In this document: in pieces, positions 8,143-17,276 of the stretch | Layout of the letters: the number at the start of each line of letters is the position of its first letter | How positions within the stretch are numbered: the stretch's first letter is position 1 | Source of the DNA: Halostella salina | Lineage (GTDB): Archaea > Halobacteriota > Halobacteria > Halobacteriales > Natronoarchaeaceae | Direction of reading: 5' to 3' | DNA length: 64,000 nt | Assembly: GCF_003675855.1 (NCBI RefSeq) | Contig: NZ_RCIH01000005.1 | Location: 62,001 to 126,000 of the forward strand | The notes under the pieces: generated by a model | What the model was told of the DNA's origin: nothing | Database searches by the model: none | What the model saw: only the letters and a program-made list of their open reading frames with translations | Translations under genes and position numbers: made by a program

Positions 8143-8877
8143 CTACCAAAACGCCGCGCTCTCCTCGACGACCGTGACCTCGATCCCCCCGTCCCGCGAG
8201 ACGTGCGTCGCGCCGTCGGTCGGGACGGGACCCTCGTCGCGGCCGTCGACGAGCAGGGACACGTCGCCCTCGTCGCGCTCGACCGACAGCGTCAGCGACT
8301 CGTCGGACAGGATCCACCCCTCGGCGTCGGTGACGAAGGGTGCGATCGGCGTCACCGAGACGACGCCGCGCTCCGGCGTCACCACGGGCCCGCCGGCAGC
8401 CGCGGCGTACCCGTGACTGCCCGCCGGAGTCGCGACCACGACGCCGTCGGCCCGGAACCCGTCGACGCGTCGGTCACCGCTGCGAACGGCGTACTCGGAG
8501 ATCCGTGCCGGCTCGCTGGTGACGAGCGTCACGTCGAAGACGGCGGGGACGGGGTCACGGTCGCCGACCCGCACCGAGAGCACGGGGCGTTCGACCGTCT
8601 CGCTCTCGCCGGCGACGACGGCGGCGACCGCCCGCCCGACGGCGTCGCGCGGGACCGACCGAACGCCGGGGCCGGCGTCGACCGGGAGGACGAGCGCGTC
8701 CGAGTTCGCCCGGACGAGGTCGACGACCGCGGCCCGACCGTCCGCGACGACGAGGTCGGCGTCCGCGACTCGGGCGTCGGTCCCGGCGGTCACCCGGCTG
8801 TCCGTCGCCCGCTCGACGGCCGCGGCGAGCGGATCGGGGGCCCCGCTGACGACCGCGACGGTCACGTCACCGACCAT
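8143..8877 (-). CDS. NAD kinase-like protein lacking active-site motifs
   Basis: A 244-residue protein whose C-terminal half is clearly the NAD/diacylglycerol kinase fold: FRADGVVVATPAGSHGYA, AGGPVVTPERG and VSVTPIAPF match the NADP-binding stretch of NAD kinases. The N-terminal half aligns in outline, but where active enzymes have GGDGT this one has VADGRAA, and the Asn-Glu motif is replaced by FDVTL. It is therefore unlikely to be a normal NAD kinase and may be a nucleotide-binding regulator or an enzyme with another substrate. It converges with the bc cluster and is downstream of the M28 peptidase gene, 60 bases away. Confidence 0.8.
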   Translation of the reverse strand: MVGDVTVAVVSGAPDPLAAAVERATDSRVTAGTDARVADADLVVADGRAAVVDLVRANSDALVLPVDAGPGVRSVPRDAVGRAVAAVVAGESETVERPVLSVRVGDRDPVPAVFDVTLVTSEPARISEYAVRSGDRRVDGFRADGVVVATPAGSHGYAAAAGGPVVTPERGVVSVTPIAPFVTDAEGWILSDESLTLSVERDEGDVSLLVDGRDEGPVPTDGATHVSRDGGIEVTVVEESAAFW

Positions 8878-8937
8878 TGGGCACCCGCACCATAGGCGAA
8901 GCGTGGCGTCCCGCGGGCAAAAGGCTACAGGTTTCGG

Positions 8938-10248
8938 TCACCCGTCGAACGGCCAGTCGCCCGTAATCTGCATCCCCTCGGCGAGGTTCTGGGCCTCCAG
9001 CGCCGCGACGATCTCGTCCTCGGACTTGCGCTCGATGGTGACGGCGTCGTCGGCGAGTTCGACGGCCAGTTCGGTCAGCAGGACGGCCTGTTCGCGGAGG
9101 TCGCGGGGGTCTAGCTTGTCTATCGTATCGGCGAACGTGTGTCCCCAGCCGCGCCCCTCGCCGTCGGTCTTGCTCGACACGTGGTAGCCGGGGACGCCGC
9201 GGCGGACGAACGGCCAGTGGTCGCTGTGGGGACCCATCTCCGGGATCGTCTCGATCGGGTGGTCGAACCGCTCGGCGACGGTCTCTGCCGCCTCCTCCAG
9301 CGCCTCGAACTCGTGGGTGTACGCCGACAACGTCCGCCCGCGCACGACGCCGTCGAGGTTGATCACGGCCCGGACGGCGTCGGTGTCGGCGCGTTCGGCC
9401 TCGTACCCTGACCCGACGAGCCCGACCTCCTCCGCGCCGAAGGCGACGAAGTGGACCCGCGTATCCAGTTCGTCCTCGCGGGCGGCGAGGGCGCGGGCGA
9501 CCTCGACGAGCATCGCGGTGCCCGCGCCGTTGTCCATCGCGCCCTCCGCGATGTCGTGGGCGTCGACGTGGCTCGTCACGAAGACGGCCTCGTCCGTGTC
9601 CGGACCGAGGTCCGCGTGGACGTTCCGGCTCGTCGCGTCGCCGGCCGCCGCGTCGACCGAGACGGTCACGTCGTCGCCCTCGAACCGTCGAGCGAGGCGC
9701 GCGCCGACCTCCTTCGAGACGCCCACTGCGGGGATCTCGCCGATCGGGTCGTCCTCGGTGCCGACGCTGCCGGTGGGAGGGAGACACCCCTCGACGTGGT
9801 TGCGGTAGACGAACGCGGCGGCCCCGTTCTCGACCGCGTGGTAGTACTTCTCCCGGCGGTGGACGTACCGGTCGTAGTAGTCCGGCGCGTCGCTTCGAAC
9901 CAGCACGACAGCGCCCGACAGGTCCGCGTCCGCGAAATCCTCGGGGAGGCCGTACTCGAGGTCGACCAGTTCCCCGGTCACCTCGCCCGAGGGGCTTCGC
10001 GGCAGGGCGATACAGTCCTGCTCCGTCCCGGACGCGCGGACGGCGCTGTCGCCCCGTTCCCACCCCTGGATATCGAACTCGTCGAGCCGGGCGTCCCGCG
10101 CGCCGACGCGGTCGAGCGCGTCGCGGGTCGCCTCGGCCGCCCGCCGTTCGCCCTCGCTGCCGGCCATCCGGTTGCCCTCGTCGACGAGCCGTTCGAGGTG
10201 GTCCCATCCGACATCGCTGGTGACGGTGTCACCGATCCACTCGCTCAT
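8938..10248 (-). CDS. M28-family zinc aminopeptidase
   Basis: A 436-residue di-zinc peptidase. All expected metal ligands can be found in order: His in TSHVDAHD, Asp in MDNGAGTAM, the Glu pair in FGAEEVGLVGS, Asp in INLDGVVRG and the last His in WGHTFADTID. A PA-like insert occupies the first half, between about residues 90 and 190. There is no signal peptide, so it is probably cytosolic, degrading peptides. The ATG at 10246-10248 faces the E1 alpha gene across a 200-base divergent promoter region. No defects seen. Confidence 0.92.
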   Translation of the reverse strand: MSEWIGDTVTSDVGWDHLERLVDEGNRMAGSEGERRAAEATRDALDRVGARDARLDEFDIQGWERGDSAVRASGTEQDCIALPRSPSGEVTGELVDLEYGLPEDFADADLSGAVVLVRSDAPDYYDRYVHRREKYYHAVENGAAAFVYRNHVEGCLPPTGSVGTEDDPIGEIPAVGVSKEVGARLARRFEGDDVTVSVDAAAGDATSRNVHADLGPDTDEAVFVTSHVDAHDIAEGAMDNGAGTAMLVEVARALAAREDELDTRVHFVAFGAEEVGLVGSGYEAERADTDAVRAVINLDGVVRGRTLSAYTHEFEALEEAAETVAERFDHPIETIPEMGPHSDHWPFVRRGVPGYHVSSKTDGEGRGWGHTFADTIDKLDPRDLREQAVLLTELAVELADDAVTIERKSEDEIVAALEAQNLAEGMQITGDWPFDG

Positions 10249-10350
10249 GCACCCCCATCCAGCGGGCCGCCGCCTAAGCGTTTCGTCTCGATCGACGGTT
10301 CGTTATTCGGCCGCCGGCTGAGCGCGTTAGAACTGACGTATCGATGGCTA

Positions 10351-10410
10351 TCTTATAAACCACAGCGTGGAAATCGAGCCTTCTGGCAATTATTGCGAGA
10401 GTTTATTACC
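10351..10410 (+). promoter_or_regulatory. AT-rich divergent promoter region with two TATA-like boxes
   Basis: Between the divergent M28 peptidase and E1 alpha genes two TATA-like elements stand out: tcttataaac at 10351-10360 and gtttattacc at 10401-10410. The second is about 40 bases before the ATG at 10449 and fits the E1 alpha gene; the first is nearly symmetric (ttataa) and could serve either direction. No clear operator palindrome is visible. Confidence 0.45.
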
Positions 10411-10448
10411 CCTCCTGCCGTGTAACCGATAGAACGTTGGTGATAGAT

Positions 10449-11513
10449 ATGCAGGCAGAAGCCGACATGGTGCGCGTGCTGGCCGACGACGACGCCCCCG
10501 AGGACACCGGCGTCGAACTGTCCGCCGACCTGGCCCGGGACCTCTACCGGACACAGGTGCTCGCGCGGCAGTTCGACCGGAAAGCCGTCAGCCTCCACCG
10601 GCAGGGCCGCATCGGGACGTACGCGCCGATGGAGGGACAGGAGGCCGCGCAGGTCGGCGCGGCGGCGGCGCTTGGCGACCGGGACTACTGCTTCCCGACG
10701 TACCGCGACCACGCGATGTATCTCCAGCGCGGCTACGACCTCGCCGAGGTCGTCCGGCACCTGCTCGGCGAGGGCAACTACGTCGACCGCTCCGACGACG
10801 ACGACGTGCGCACGTTCCCGCCGACGATCCCGATCGCCACGCAGCTACCGCACGCGGTCGGCATCGGGATGGCGTCGACGTACCGCGGCGACGACGCCGT
10901 CGCGCTGGCGAGTTTCGGCGACGGGGCGACCAGCGAGGGCGACTTCCACGAGGCGCTGAACATCGCGGGCGTGTTCGAGGCCCCCGTCGTGTTCTTCTGT
11001 CAGAACAACGGCTACGCGATCAGCGTCCCCACGGAGCGCCAGACCGCGACGGCCACCATCGCTGAGAAGGCCGACGCCTACGGCATCGAGGGGGTCCGCG
11101 TCGACGGCAACGACGTGGTCGCCGTCCACGAGGTCGTGAGCGAGGCGATCGAACGCGCCCGGTCCGGCGGCGGGCCGACGCTCGTCGAGGCGGTCACGTA
11201 CCGGCGCGGCCCCCACACCACGACGGACGACCCCACGAAGTACCGCGACGAGGACGACGTGCCGGCGCACGCGGAGCGCGACCCGATCGACCGCACCCGC
11301 GAGTATCTGGAGGCGACCCACGGCTGGAGCGACGCCGACGAGACGGCGCTCCGGGAGGCCGCCGATGCGGAGGTCGAGAACGCCGTCCAGGCGGCCGAAG
11401 ACGCCGACGGGCTCTCGCCGGACGCGATGTTCGAGCACGTGTTCGCCGACCAGCCCGCCCGGTACGAGCGCCAGCGGCAGGCGGTCCCGGACGACCCGGC
11501 CGTCGACCGCTGA
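10449..11513 (+). CDS. 2-oxoacid dehydrogenase E1 component, alpha subunit (orphan)
   Basis: A 354-residue thiamine-diphosphate enzyme subunit. The cofactor motif starts at GDG (157-159) and ends at NN (186-187) in CQNNGYAIS, and YAPMEGQEAAQVG plus PTYRDH are typical of E1 alpha of pyruvate and branched-chain 2-oxoacid dehydrogenases. The ATG at 10449 is preferred over TTG 10437 or GTG 10440 because it gives the usual leader spacing to the TATA element. No E1 beta, E2 or E3 gene is next to it, which is unusual; it must pair with a subunit encoded elsewhere or have another acceptor. Substrate cannot be told from the sequence. Confidence 0.88.
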   Translation: MQAEADMVRVLADDDAPEDTGVELSADLARDLYRTQVLARQFDRKAVSLHRQGRIGTYAPMEGQEAAQVGAAAALGDRDYCFPTYRDHAMYLQRGYDLAEVVRHLLGEGNYVDRSDDDDVRTFPPTIPIATQLPHAVGIGMASTYRGDDAVALASFGDGATSEGDFHEALNIAGVFEAPVVFFCQNNGYAISVPTERQTATATIAEKADAYGIEGVRVDGNDVVAVHEVVSEAIERARSGGGPTLVEAVTYRRGPHTTTDDPTKYRDEDDVPAHAERDPIDRTREYLEATHGWSDADETALREAADAEVENAVQAAEDADGLSPDAMFEHVFADQPARYERQRQAVPDDPAVDR

Positions 11514-11580
11514 CCGCAACCCCGGCACGGCGTCCCGGGAAACTGAAACTTTTTCCCCGTGCCCGCGAGAGGGGGAGAAC

Positions 11581-12645
11581 ATGCGGGAGACGCTCGCGGA
11601 GTGGCGGCCGGCCGTCGACAGCGCCATCGAGCGCGTCCTACCGCGCGAGATAGACGAGGCGTATCTCACGGAGTTTTTCGGGCCGGCGACGTACCGCTAC
11701 GACCCCGAGAGCATCCAGCGCGCGCTCGCCGACCCGGTGTGGGACCTGCTCGACCGGGGCGGGAAACGCTGGCGGCCGGTCGTCTTCCTCACGCTCGTCG
11801 AGGCGTTCGGCGAGGACCCCGAGGCGTTCCTGCCGTACGCCACTATTCCCGAGATACTCCACACCGGCACCATCATCGTCGACGACGTGGAGGACGGCGC
11901 GGCGAAGCGCCGCGGCGGGCCGGCCCTCCACCACGTGTACGGCGAGGACGTGGCGCTGAACGCGGGCAACGCGATGTACTTCCTGCCGCTGAAGATCATC
12001 ACGCACGACCCCGGCGACCTCCCGGCCGAGCGTCGGCTGGCGGCCTACGAGATGCTGATGTCGGAACTGAACCGCACGCATCTCGGGCAGGGGATGGACA
12101 TCCACTGGCACAACCAGCGCGAGGCGAACGTGGGCGTCGACGAGTATCTGGAGATGTGCGCGTGCAAGACCGGCTGTCTCGGCCGGATCGTCGCCCGGCT
12201 GGCGGCGATCGTCACGGGGCAGTCCGACCGGGTCGAGCGCCGCGTCGCCCGGTACGCCGAGGAGATGTCGGTCGCCTTCCAGATCGGCGACGACATCCTC
12301 GACGTGGAGCACTCCTTGGACCGCGCGGGCGCGTTCGGCAAGGAGTTCGGCAACGACGTCAGGGAAGGGAAAAAGACCCTGCTGGTCATCCGCGCGGTCC
12401 AGGAGGCCGACCCGGACGAGGCCGAGCGCCTCCAGTCGATCCTCGCCGCCGACGAGAACTCCGACGAGGAGGTCGAAACCGCGCTCTCGATCCTTGAGCG
12501 GACCGGAAGCGTCGACTACGCCCGCGAACGCGCGGTGGACCTGGCGGCAAGCGCCCGGAGCCACCTCGACGGACTCGGCCTCGAACCGGGGCCTGCGGCC
12601 ACCCTCGCCGATTTTACGGAGTTCGTGGTCGAACGCGACCGGTGA
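11581..12645 (+). CDS. Polyprenyl diphosphate synthase
   Basis: A 354-residue trans-prenyltransferase of the all-alpha isoprenoid synthase fold. It joins isopentenyl diphosphate to an allylic primer. The first aspartate-rich motif is DDVED (101-105), followed by KRRGGPALH; the second is GDDILDVE near residue 238; GGKRWRP (60-66) is the substrate-binding lysine/arginine motif. Chain length (C20 lipid precursor or longer menaquinone side chain) cannot be set by eye. It follows the E1 alpha gene by 67 bases, with a T-rich tgaaactttttcccc near 11544-11558 that could be a promoter or the end of the previous transcript. Confidence 0.92.
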   Translation: MRETLAEWRPAVDSAIERVLPREIDEAYLTEFFGPATYRYDPESIQRALADPVWDLLDRGGKRWRPVVFLTLVEAFGEDPEAFLPYATIPEILHTGTIIVDDVEDGAAKRRGGPALHHVYGEDVALNAGNAMYFLPLKIITHDPGDLPAERRLAAYEMLMSELNRTHLGQGMDIHWHNQREANVGVDEYLEMCACKTGCLGRIVARLAAIVTGQSDRVERRVARYAEEMSVAFQIGDDILDVEHSLDRAGAFGKEFGNDVREGKKTLLVIRAVQEADPDEAERLQSILAADENSDEEVETALSILERTGSVDYARERAVDLAASARSHLDGLGLEPGPAATLADFTEFVVERDR

Positions 12646-12773
12646 ACCCGGCCGCCGGACCGATCTCCGGGGGAGTGCCCGTGTCGGCGACCGCCGGCAC
12701 GGAACCACGACGGTCGGCGTGGTTCGATGGGGAAACCAAAGTATTCAGTACGGGGCATCCCCTAGCCCCGACC

Positions 12774-13421
12774 ATGACGAACGACGACGCGAACGGTTCG
12801 GTGTCCCGTCGGGGCTTTCTCAAGGCCGGCGTCGGCGCGACCGCCGTGTCCGCAGGAGCCGCCGCCACGACCGGCACGGCGGGTGCACAGGAGGGTAACG
12901 AAACCTCGGGCAACGGGACGACGACCGCCGGCAACGAAACGACGACGACCGGCAACGGCACCACCGGCGGTGGTGGTGGCGGTGGCGGAGGCGGCGGCAG
13001 CGAGACGGTCCAGCTGACCGGCGACAACGTGTTCGACCCGGCGGAGCTGTACATCGCGCCGGGGACGACGGTGACGTTCGAGTGGACCGGCGGCAACCAC
13101 AACATCGTCGTCGACAGCCAGCCCTCCGACGCCAACTGGGAGGGCCACCAGTCGATCGTGGGGCCGGGCAACACCCACGAGCACACGTTCGAGGTGCTGG
13201 GCGACTACAACTACTACTGCTCGCCCCACCAGTCGCTCGGCATGGAGGGCGTCATCCACGTCACCGAGGGCGGCGTGAACCCCAACGCCGGCGGGGGCGG
13301 ACCGACGCTGCCCACCAGCGCGATGACGATGGGCGTCGCCACGCTGGCGGCGATGGGCTCGACGCTGGCGCTCGCCTTCTTCTTCATCAAGTACGGCGGC
13401 GACTACGAGATGCCGGAGTAG
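12774..13421 (+). CDS. Halocyanin (type I blue copper protein), second copy
   Basis: A 215-residue Tat-exported, membrane-anchored cupredoxin starting at the ATG at 12774 (SRRGFLKAGVGATAVSAG leader). A Thr/Asn/Gly linker with an 11-glycine run leads to the same copper domain as the 3555 gene, with ligands in NHNI and CSPHQSLGM, then one C-terminal helix and the tail KYGGDYEMPE. Over 270 bases (12999-13268 against 3744-4013) I count only 8 differences by eye, while leader, linker and anchor are unrelated. It stands alone between polyprenyl synthase and trkA and may serve a different electron acceptor. Confidence 0.92.
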   Translation: MTNDDANGSVSRRGFLKAGVGATAVSAGAAATTGTAGAQEGNETSGNGTTTAGNETTTTGNGTTGGGGGGGGGGGSETVQLTGDNVFDPAELYIAPGTTVTFEWTGGNHNIVVDSQPSDANWEGHQSIVGPGNTHEHTFEVLGDYNYYCSPHQSLGMEGVIHVTEGGVNPNAGGGGPTLPTSAMTMGVATLAAMGSTLALAFFFIKYGGDYEMPE

Positions 13422-13467
13422 CCGGAACGGTAGCTTTTCACGCTCCGGTTGTCAACGGGTCGATCGA

Positions 13468-14157
13468 ATGTACATCATCGCCGTGGGGGCGGGAAGTATC
13501 GGGAGCCCGCTCATCGACGTCGCCACGACCGACGAGAACGAGGTGGTGGTGATCGAGCGGAACGAGGAGAAGGCGGACCGCGCGGCCCGCGAGTACGACT
13601 GCCTCGTCCTCCACGATGACGCCACGGAGATGTCGACGCTTGAGGACGCCGGGATCGACCGGGCGGACGCGCTCATCAGCACCACCGACCAGGACGCCAC
13701 GAACATCATGGTGTGTCTCCTGGCGAAGGAGCGCGACGTGCCGGCGATCGTCTCGGTGGTCCACAACCCGGAGCATATGAACCTGTTCCGCCGGATCGGC
13801 GTCAACACGATGGAGAACCCCCAGAGCCTCATCGCGGAGTACCTCTACCGGGCGGTCAAGCGCCCCTCGATCAAGGACTACATGCGCGTCGGCGACACCG
13901 CCGAGGTGTTCGAGATCACGGTCGACGAGGACGCGCCGATCGCGAACAAAACCCTGATCGAGGCGGACGAGGCCGGGCTGCTCCCCCACGGCGTCCTCGT
14001 CGTCGCGATCGAGCGCAACGGCGAAGCGGACCCGATCACCCCGCAGGGCGGCACGGAGGTCCACGCCGGCGACCTGCTGACGGTGTACTCGCAGGACGGC
14101 GCGACCCCGGACGTGACGGACGCGTTCGGCCACTACGAGGACCACGACTTCGCGTAG
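13468..14157 (+). CDS. trkA: TrkA-type potassium channel regulator, one RCK unit
   Basis: A 229-residue cytosolic regulator: N-terminal Rossmann domain (VGAGSIGSPLIDVA, acidic residue in VVVIERN, typical of NAD(H)-binding RCK_N) at about 1-130 and an RCK_C domain at about 137-222 ending in GDLLTVYSQ. It gates its membrane partner according to nucleotide state. Its TAG stop at 14155-14157 is directly followed by the trkH ATG at 14158, so the two are translated together. Being half the size of the two-repeat TrkA at 17273, it would need to form higher oligomers. Confidence 0.93.
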   Translation: MYIIAVGAGSIGSPLIDVATTDENEVVVIERNEEKADRAAREYDCLVLHDDATEMSTLEDAGIDRADALISTTDQDATNIMVCLLAKERDVPAIVSVVHNPEHMNLFRRIGVNTMENPQSLIAEYLYRAVKRPSIKDYMRVGDTAEVFEITVDEDAPIANKTLIEADEAGLLPHGVLVVAIERNGEADPITPQGGTEVHAGDLLTVYSQDGATPDVTDAFGHYEDHDFA

Positions 14158-15750
14158 ATGAGCCGCCATAGTTCGCGGGTTCCGGCGGCGCTGGCGACGA
14201 TAGCCCGCGACGTCGGGTCGCTGCTGCTGATCGAGGCGCTGCTGATGACGGTGACCGTCGTCGTCGCGCTCACGTTTCGTGAGTTCCACGCGGCGTTTTC
14301 GTTCCTGCTCGCCGGCGGCCTCACCGCCGCGGTCGGCGGCGGGGCGCGGCTCCGGTTCAGCGACGCGCCGGACCCCCGGATGAAACACGGGATGGTGATC
14401 GCCGCGGCCGGCTGGTTCGCCGTGGCGCTGTTCGGGGCGCTGGGGTTTCTCCTGACCGCGTACCTGACCCCCGAACAGGTCGCCGCGGGCTACGTGCCGG
14501 CGGGCGCGGAGTACTCGCAGTCGAGCCTCCGGTACTTCGAATCCCCGCTGCACGCCCTGTTCGAGAGCATGAGCGGGTGGACCGGGAGCGGGCTGACGAT
14601 GGCGGTCCACGAGCCGTCGCTGCCCTACGCCCTCCAGTGGTGGCGCTCGCTCATCCAGTGGGTCGGCGGCGTCGGCGTCATCGTGCTCACGGTGTCTATC
14701 CTCTCGCGTCCCGGTAGCGGGAGCTACGCCCTCTACCGGAGCGAAACCCGCGAGGAGAAGATCCACCCGAGCGTCGTCAGCACGGTTCGGACCGTCTGGA
14801 AGATATTCGTCGTCTACTCGGTCCTCTCGGTGCTCGCGCTGTTCGTGGCGATCTACTGGACGCAGGACCTCCCGCTGTTCGACGCGGCATGGCAGGCGCT
14901 CAACCACGCGATGACCGGGCTGGCGACCGGCGGGTTCAGCGTGACGGACAACTCGATCGCCACGTACGACTCACCGCTCATCGAGACGGTGCTGCTCCCG
15001 GTCATGACGCTCGGGGCCATCGCCTTCCCGATCCACTACGGCGTGCTGAACGGCCGCGACCCGCGCCTGCTCCTCTCGGACCTCCAGACCCGCTGGCTGT
15101 TCGTGCTGCTCGGTGCCGGCGTCGTCGTCCTCTCGGCCCAGAACGCACTCGTCGACCCGATTTCCGCGGCGGCGTTCGACGGGTCGTCCGACGCGGTCCG
15201 GGACTCGACGTTCCAGTGGATCAGCGCGCTCACCTGCACCGGGTTCCAGTCGGCACCCATCGGCGAGTGGAGTCCCGGCGGCAAGCTCGTCGTGAGCGTC
15301 GCGATGGTGATCGGCGGCGCGGCAGGGTCGACAGTCGGCGGTATCAAGATCGTTCGCGCGTACACCGTCGCGCGGGGCATCCGCTGGCAGTTCTCGCGCG
15401 TGTTCCTGCCCCAGTCCGCGGTCGTCAACGCCCGCCTCGGCGACCGGGTCCTTGACCGCGGCGAGATGGAACGGGAGTTCAGCGAGGCGGCCATCGTCAC
15501 GCTCCTCTGGGTCATCCTGCTGGTCGCGAGCAGTCTCGCCCTGGTCAACGCCACCGGTGCCGACTACGCGAGCGCGCTGTTCGAGGTGGCGAGCGCCCAG
15601 GGCAACGTCGGCCTCTCGACCGGGATCACCGGTCCGGATATGCCCGCCGTCGCGGAGGGGATGTTCGTCCTCAACATGTGGGTCGGCCGCCTGGAGATCA
15701 TCCCGGTGCTCGTGTTCGCCCGGTCGGTCCTCTACGGGCTGGAACCCTAG
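14158..15750 (+). CDS. trkH: TrkH-type potassium transporter membrane subunit (copy 1)
   Basis: A 530-residue ion-conducting subunit made of four M1-P-M2 repeats. The pore loops are visible as SGWTGSGLT, MTGLATGGFSV, LTCTGFQSAP and AQGNVGLSTG, each with the filter glycine. Conserved GSTVGGIKIVR links to the third repeat. It imports K+ (possibly Na+-coupled or passive) under control of the adjacent trkA. It ends with TAG at 15748-15750, overlapping the end of the opposite trkH by four bases (ctag). The first filter, TGSG, differs from the TTTG of the second copy, suggesting different ion preference or affinity. Confidence 0.94.
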   Translation: MSRHSSRVPAALATIARDVGSLLLIEALLMTVTVVVALTFREFHAAFSFLLAGGLTAAVGGGARLRFSDAPDPRMKHGMVIAAAGWFAVALFGALGFLLTAYLTPEQVAAGYVPAGAEYSQSSLRYFESPLHALFESMSGWTGSGLTMAVHEPSLPYALQWWRSLIQWVGGVGVIVLTVSILSRPGSGSYALYRSETREEKIHPSVVSTVRTVWKIFVVYSVLSVLALFVAIYWTQDLPLFDAAWQALNHAMTGLATGGFSVTDNSIATYDSPLIETVLLPVMTLGAIAFPIHYGVLNGRDPRLLLSDLQTRWLFVLLGAGVVVLSAQNALVDPISAAAFDGSSDAVRDSTFQWISALTCTGFQSAPIGEWSPGGKLVVSVAMVIGGAAGSTVGGIKIVRAYTVARGIRWQFSRVFLPQSAVVNARLGDRVLDRGEMEREFSEAAIVTLLWVILLVASSLALVNATGADYASALFEVASAQGNVGLSTGITGPDMPAVAEGMFVLNMWVGRLEIIPVLVFARSVLYGLEP

Positions 15751-17276
15751 CTCCGCCAGTAGCCGGAGGTCAGCAGGACCAGCACCGGGATGATCTCCAG
15801 CCGCCCGATCCACATCAGCCCGACCATCAGGAGCTTCGACGTGGTCGGGAAATCGAGGTAGCTCCCCATGGGGCCGACCATCCCGAGCCCCGGACCGATG
15901 TTCCCCAGGGTCGCCGCCGACGCCGTCAGTGCCTCGATCACCGCGAGGTCAAGCCCCACCCGCGCGGCGTCGACGGCGATCAGGAGCGCGCCGATCAAAA
16001 ACAGGGCGAAGTAGAGCAGCGTGAACGCGTAGATTCCTCGGAGTGCGCGCTCGTCCAGCGCCCGGCCGGCGAGGCGGACCGGCCGGACCGCCTCGGGGTG
16101 GACCGTCGTGAACAGCTCACGCCGGATCGACTTGAGGATCACGAGCCAGCGGACGATCTTTATCCCGCCGCCGGTCGACCCGGCGCTCCCGCCGACGAAC
16201 ATGGCGAACACGAGCACGTACTGTGCTGGCCCGCTCCAGACCTCGAAATCCATACTCGCGTAGCCGGTCGTCGTGACGATCGAGACGGCCTGAAACGTAG
16301 CGTGCCGGAGCGAGGACTCCAGGTTACCGGCGACCGGGAACGGGTTGTCGGGACCGACGAGGTTCGGGCCGGTAAACAGGATCACCGCCCCCAGCGCCGA
16401 GACGACCCCGATCGCTCCGGCGTACGTGCGGAACTCGCTGTCGCCGAGGAGGTTCGACGGCTCGCCCCGGAGGACGTGCCAGAACAGCGCGAAGTTCGTC
16501 CCGGCGGCGATCATAAACGGGATGATGACCCACTGGACGACCGCGGAGAACGCCTCGATGCTGCGTGCCTCCGGGGAGAACCCGCCGGTCGGCATCGTTG
16601 TCAGCGGATGGGCGACCGCGTTGTAGAACGTCATGTTCGGCGCGTGACCCCCCATGTGGAGTCCGTACAGGAGGACGAATTCCAACACGGTGAAGCCCAG
16701 ATAGACGAGCCACAGCACCCGCGCCGTCTCGGCGATCCGCGGCGTGAGCTTCTCGATGCCCGGACCGGGGGCTTCGGCGTCCATCAGCTGTGCGCCCCCG
16801 ACGGAGAGTTCGGGGAGGATCGCGACCGCGAGGACGACGATCCCCATCCCACCGAGCCACTGGGTCTGCTGTCGCCAGATCATCAGCGCCCGGGAGTGCG
16901 TGTCGAAGGAGATGTCGCCCATCACGGTCGCCCCGGTGGTCGTGAAGCCGCTCATGCTCTCGAACAGGGCGTTCGCCGGGGCGGCGACGGTCCCCTCCCC
17001 CGCGATCAGGTAGGGGACGGCCCCGACGATGGCGACCGCCAACCAGGTAAGGCCGACCATCAGAAAGCCCTCGCGCGCGCCGAGGTCCGGGTCGGGATCG
17101 AGCCGTTCCAGCGCGGTCCCGGCCGTCACCGCGAGGAGGATTGTCGCGCCGAACGTGAGCAGCCCCTCACCGTACCACGCCGCGGTCGCGAGCGGGAGCA
17201 CCAGTGCGACGGCCAGATACTTGACGACGGTCCCCACGAGGCTGAGGCTCGCCCGCCAGTCGACCCGGACGTTCAT
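15747..17276 (-). CDS. trkH: TrkH-type potassium transporter membrane subunit (copy 2)
   Basis: A 509-residue paralogue of the convergent gene, with pore loops SGFTTTGATV, TTMPTGGFSPE, VTTTGYASMD and AATLGNIGPGLG and the same GSTGGGIKIVR motif. About ten hydrophobic segments are seen. The ATG at 17274-17276 overlaps the stop of the upstream trkA (ATGA), a sign of coupled translation. The gene is arranged tail to tail with copy 1. Together the two pairs give the cell duplicate K+ uptake, as expected for an organism that balances salt with internal potassium. Confidence 0.94.
   Translation of the reverse strand: MNVRVDWRASLSLVGTVVKYLAVALVLPLATAAWYGEGLLTFGATILLAVTAGTALERLDPDPDLGAREGFLMVGLTWLAVAIVGAVPYLIAGEGTVAAPANALFESMSGFTTTGATVMGDISFDTHSRALMIWRQQTQWLGGMGIVVLAVAILPELSVGGAQLMDAEAPGPGIEKLTPRIAETARVLWLVYLGFTVLEFVLLYGLHMGGHAPNMTFYNAVAHPLTTMPTGGFSPEARSIEAFSAVVQWVIIPFMIAAGTNFALFWHVLRGEPSNLLGDSEFRTYAGAIGVVSALGAVILFTGPNLVGPDNPFPVAGNLESSLRHATFQAVSIVTTTGYASMDFEVWSGPAQYVLVFAMFVGGSAGSTGGGIKIVRWLVILKSIRRELFTTVHPEAVRPVRLAGRALDERALRGIYAFTLLYFALFLIGALLIAVDAARVGLDLAVIEALTASAATLGNIGPGLGMVGPMGSYLDFPTTSKLLMVGLMWIGRLEIIPVLVLLTSGYWRS

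Noticed and set aside
12900-13000. Simple GGT/GGC repeat as mobile or regulatory repeat
   Set aside because: It encodes the glycine linker of the second halocyanin and needs no further explanation.
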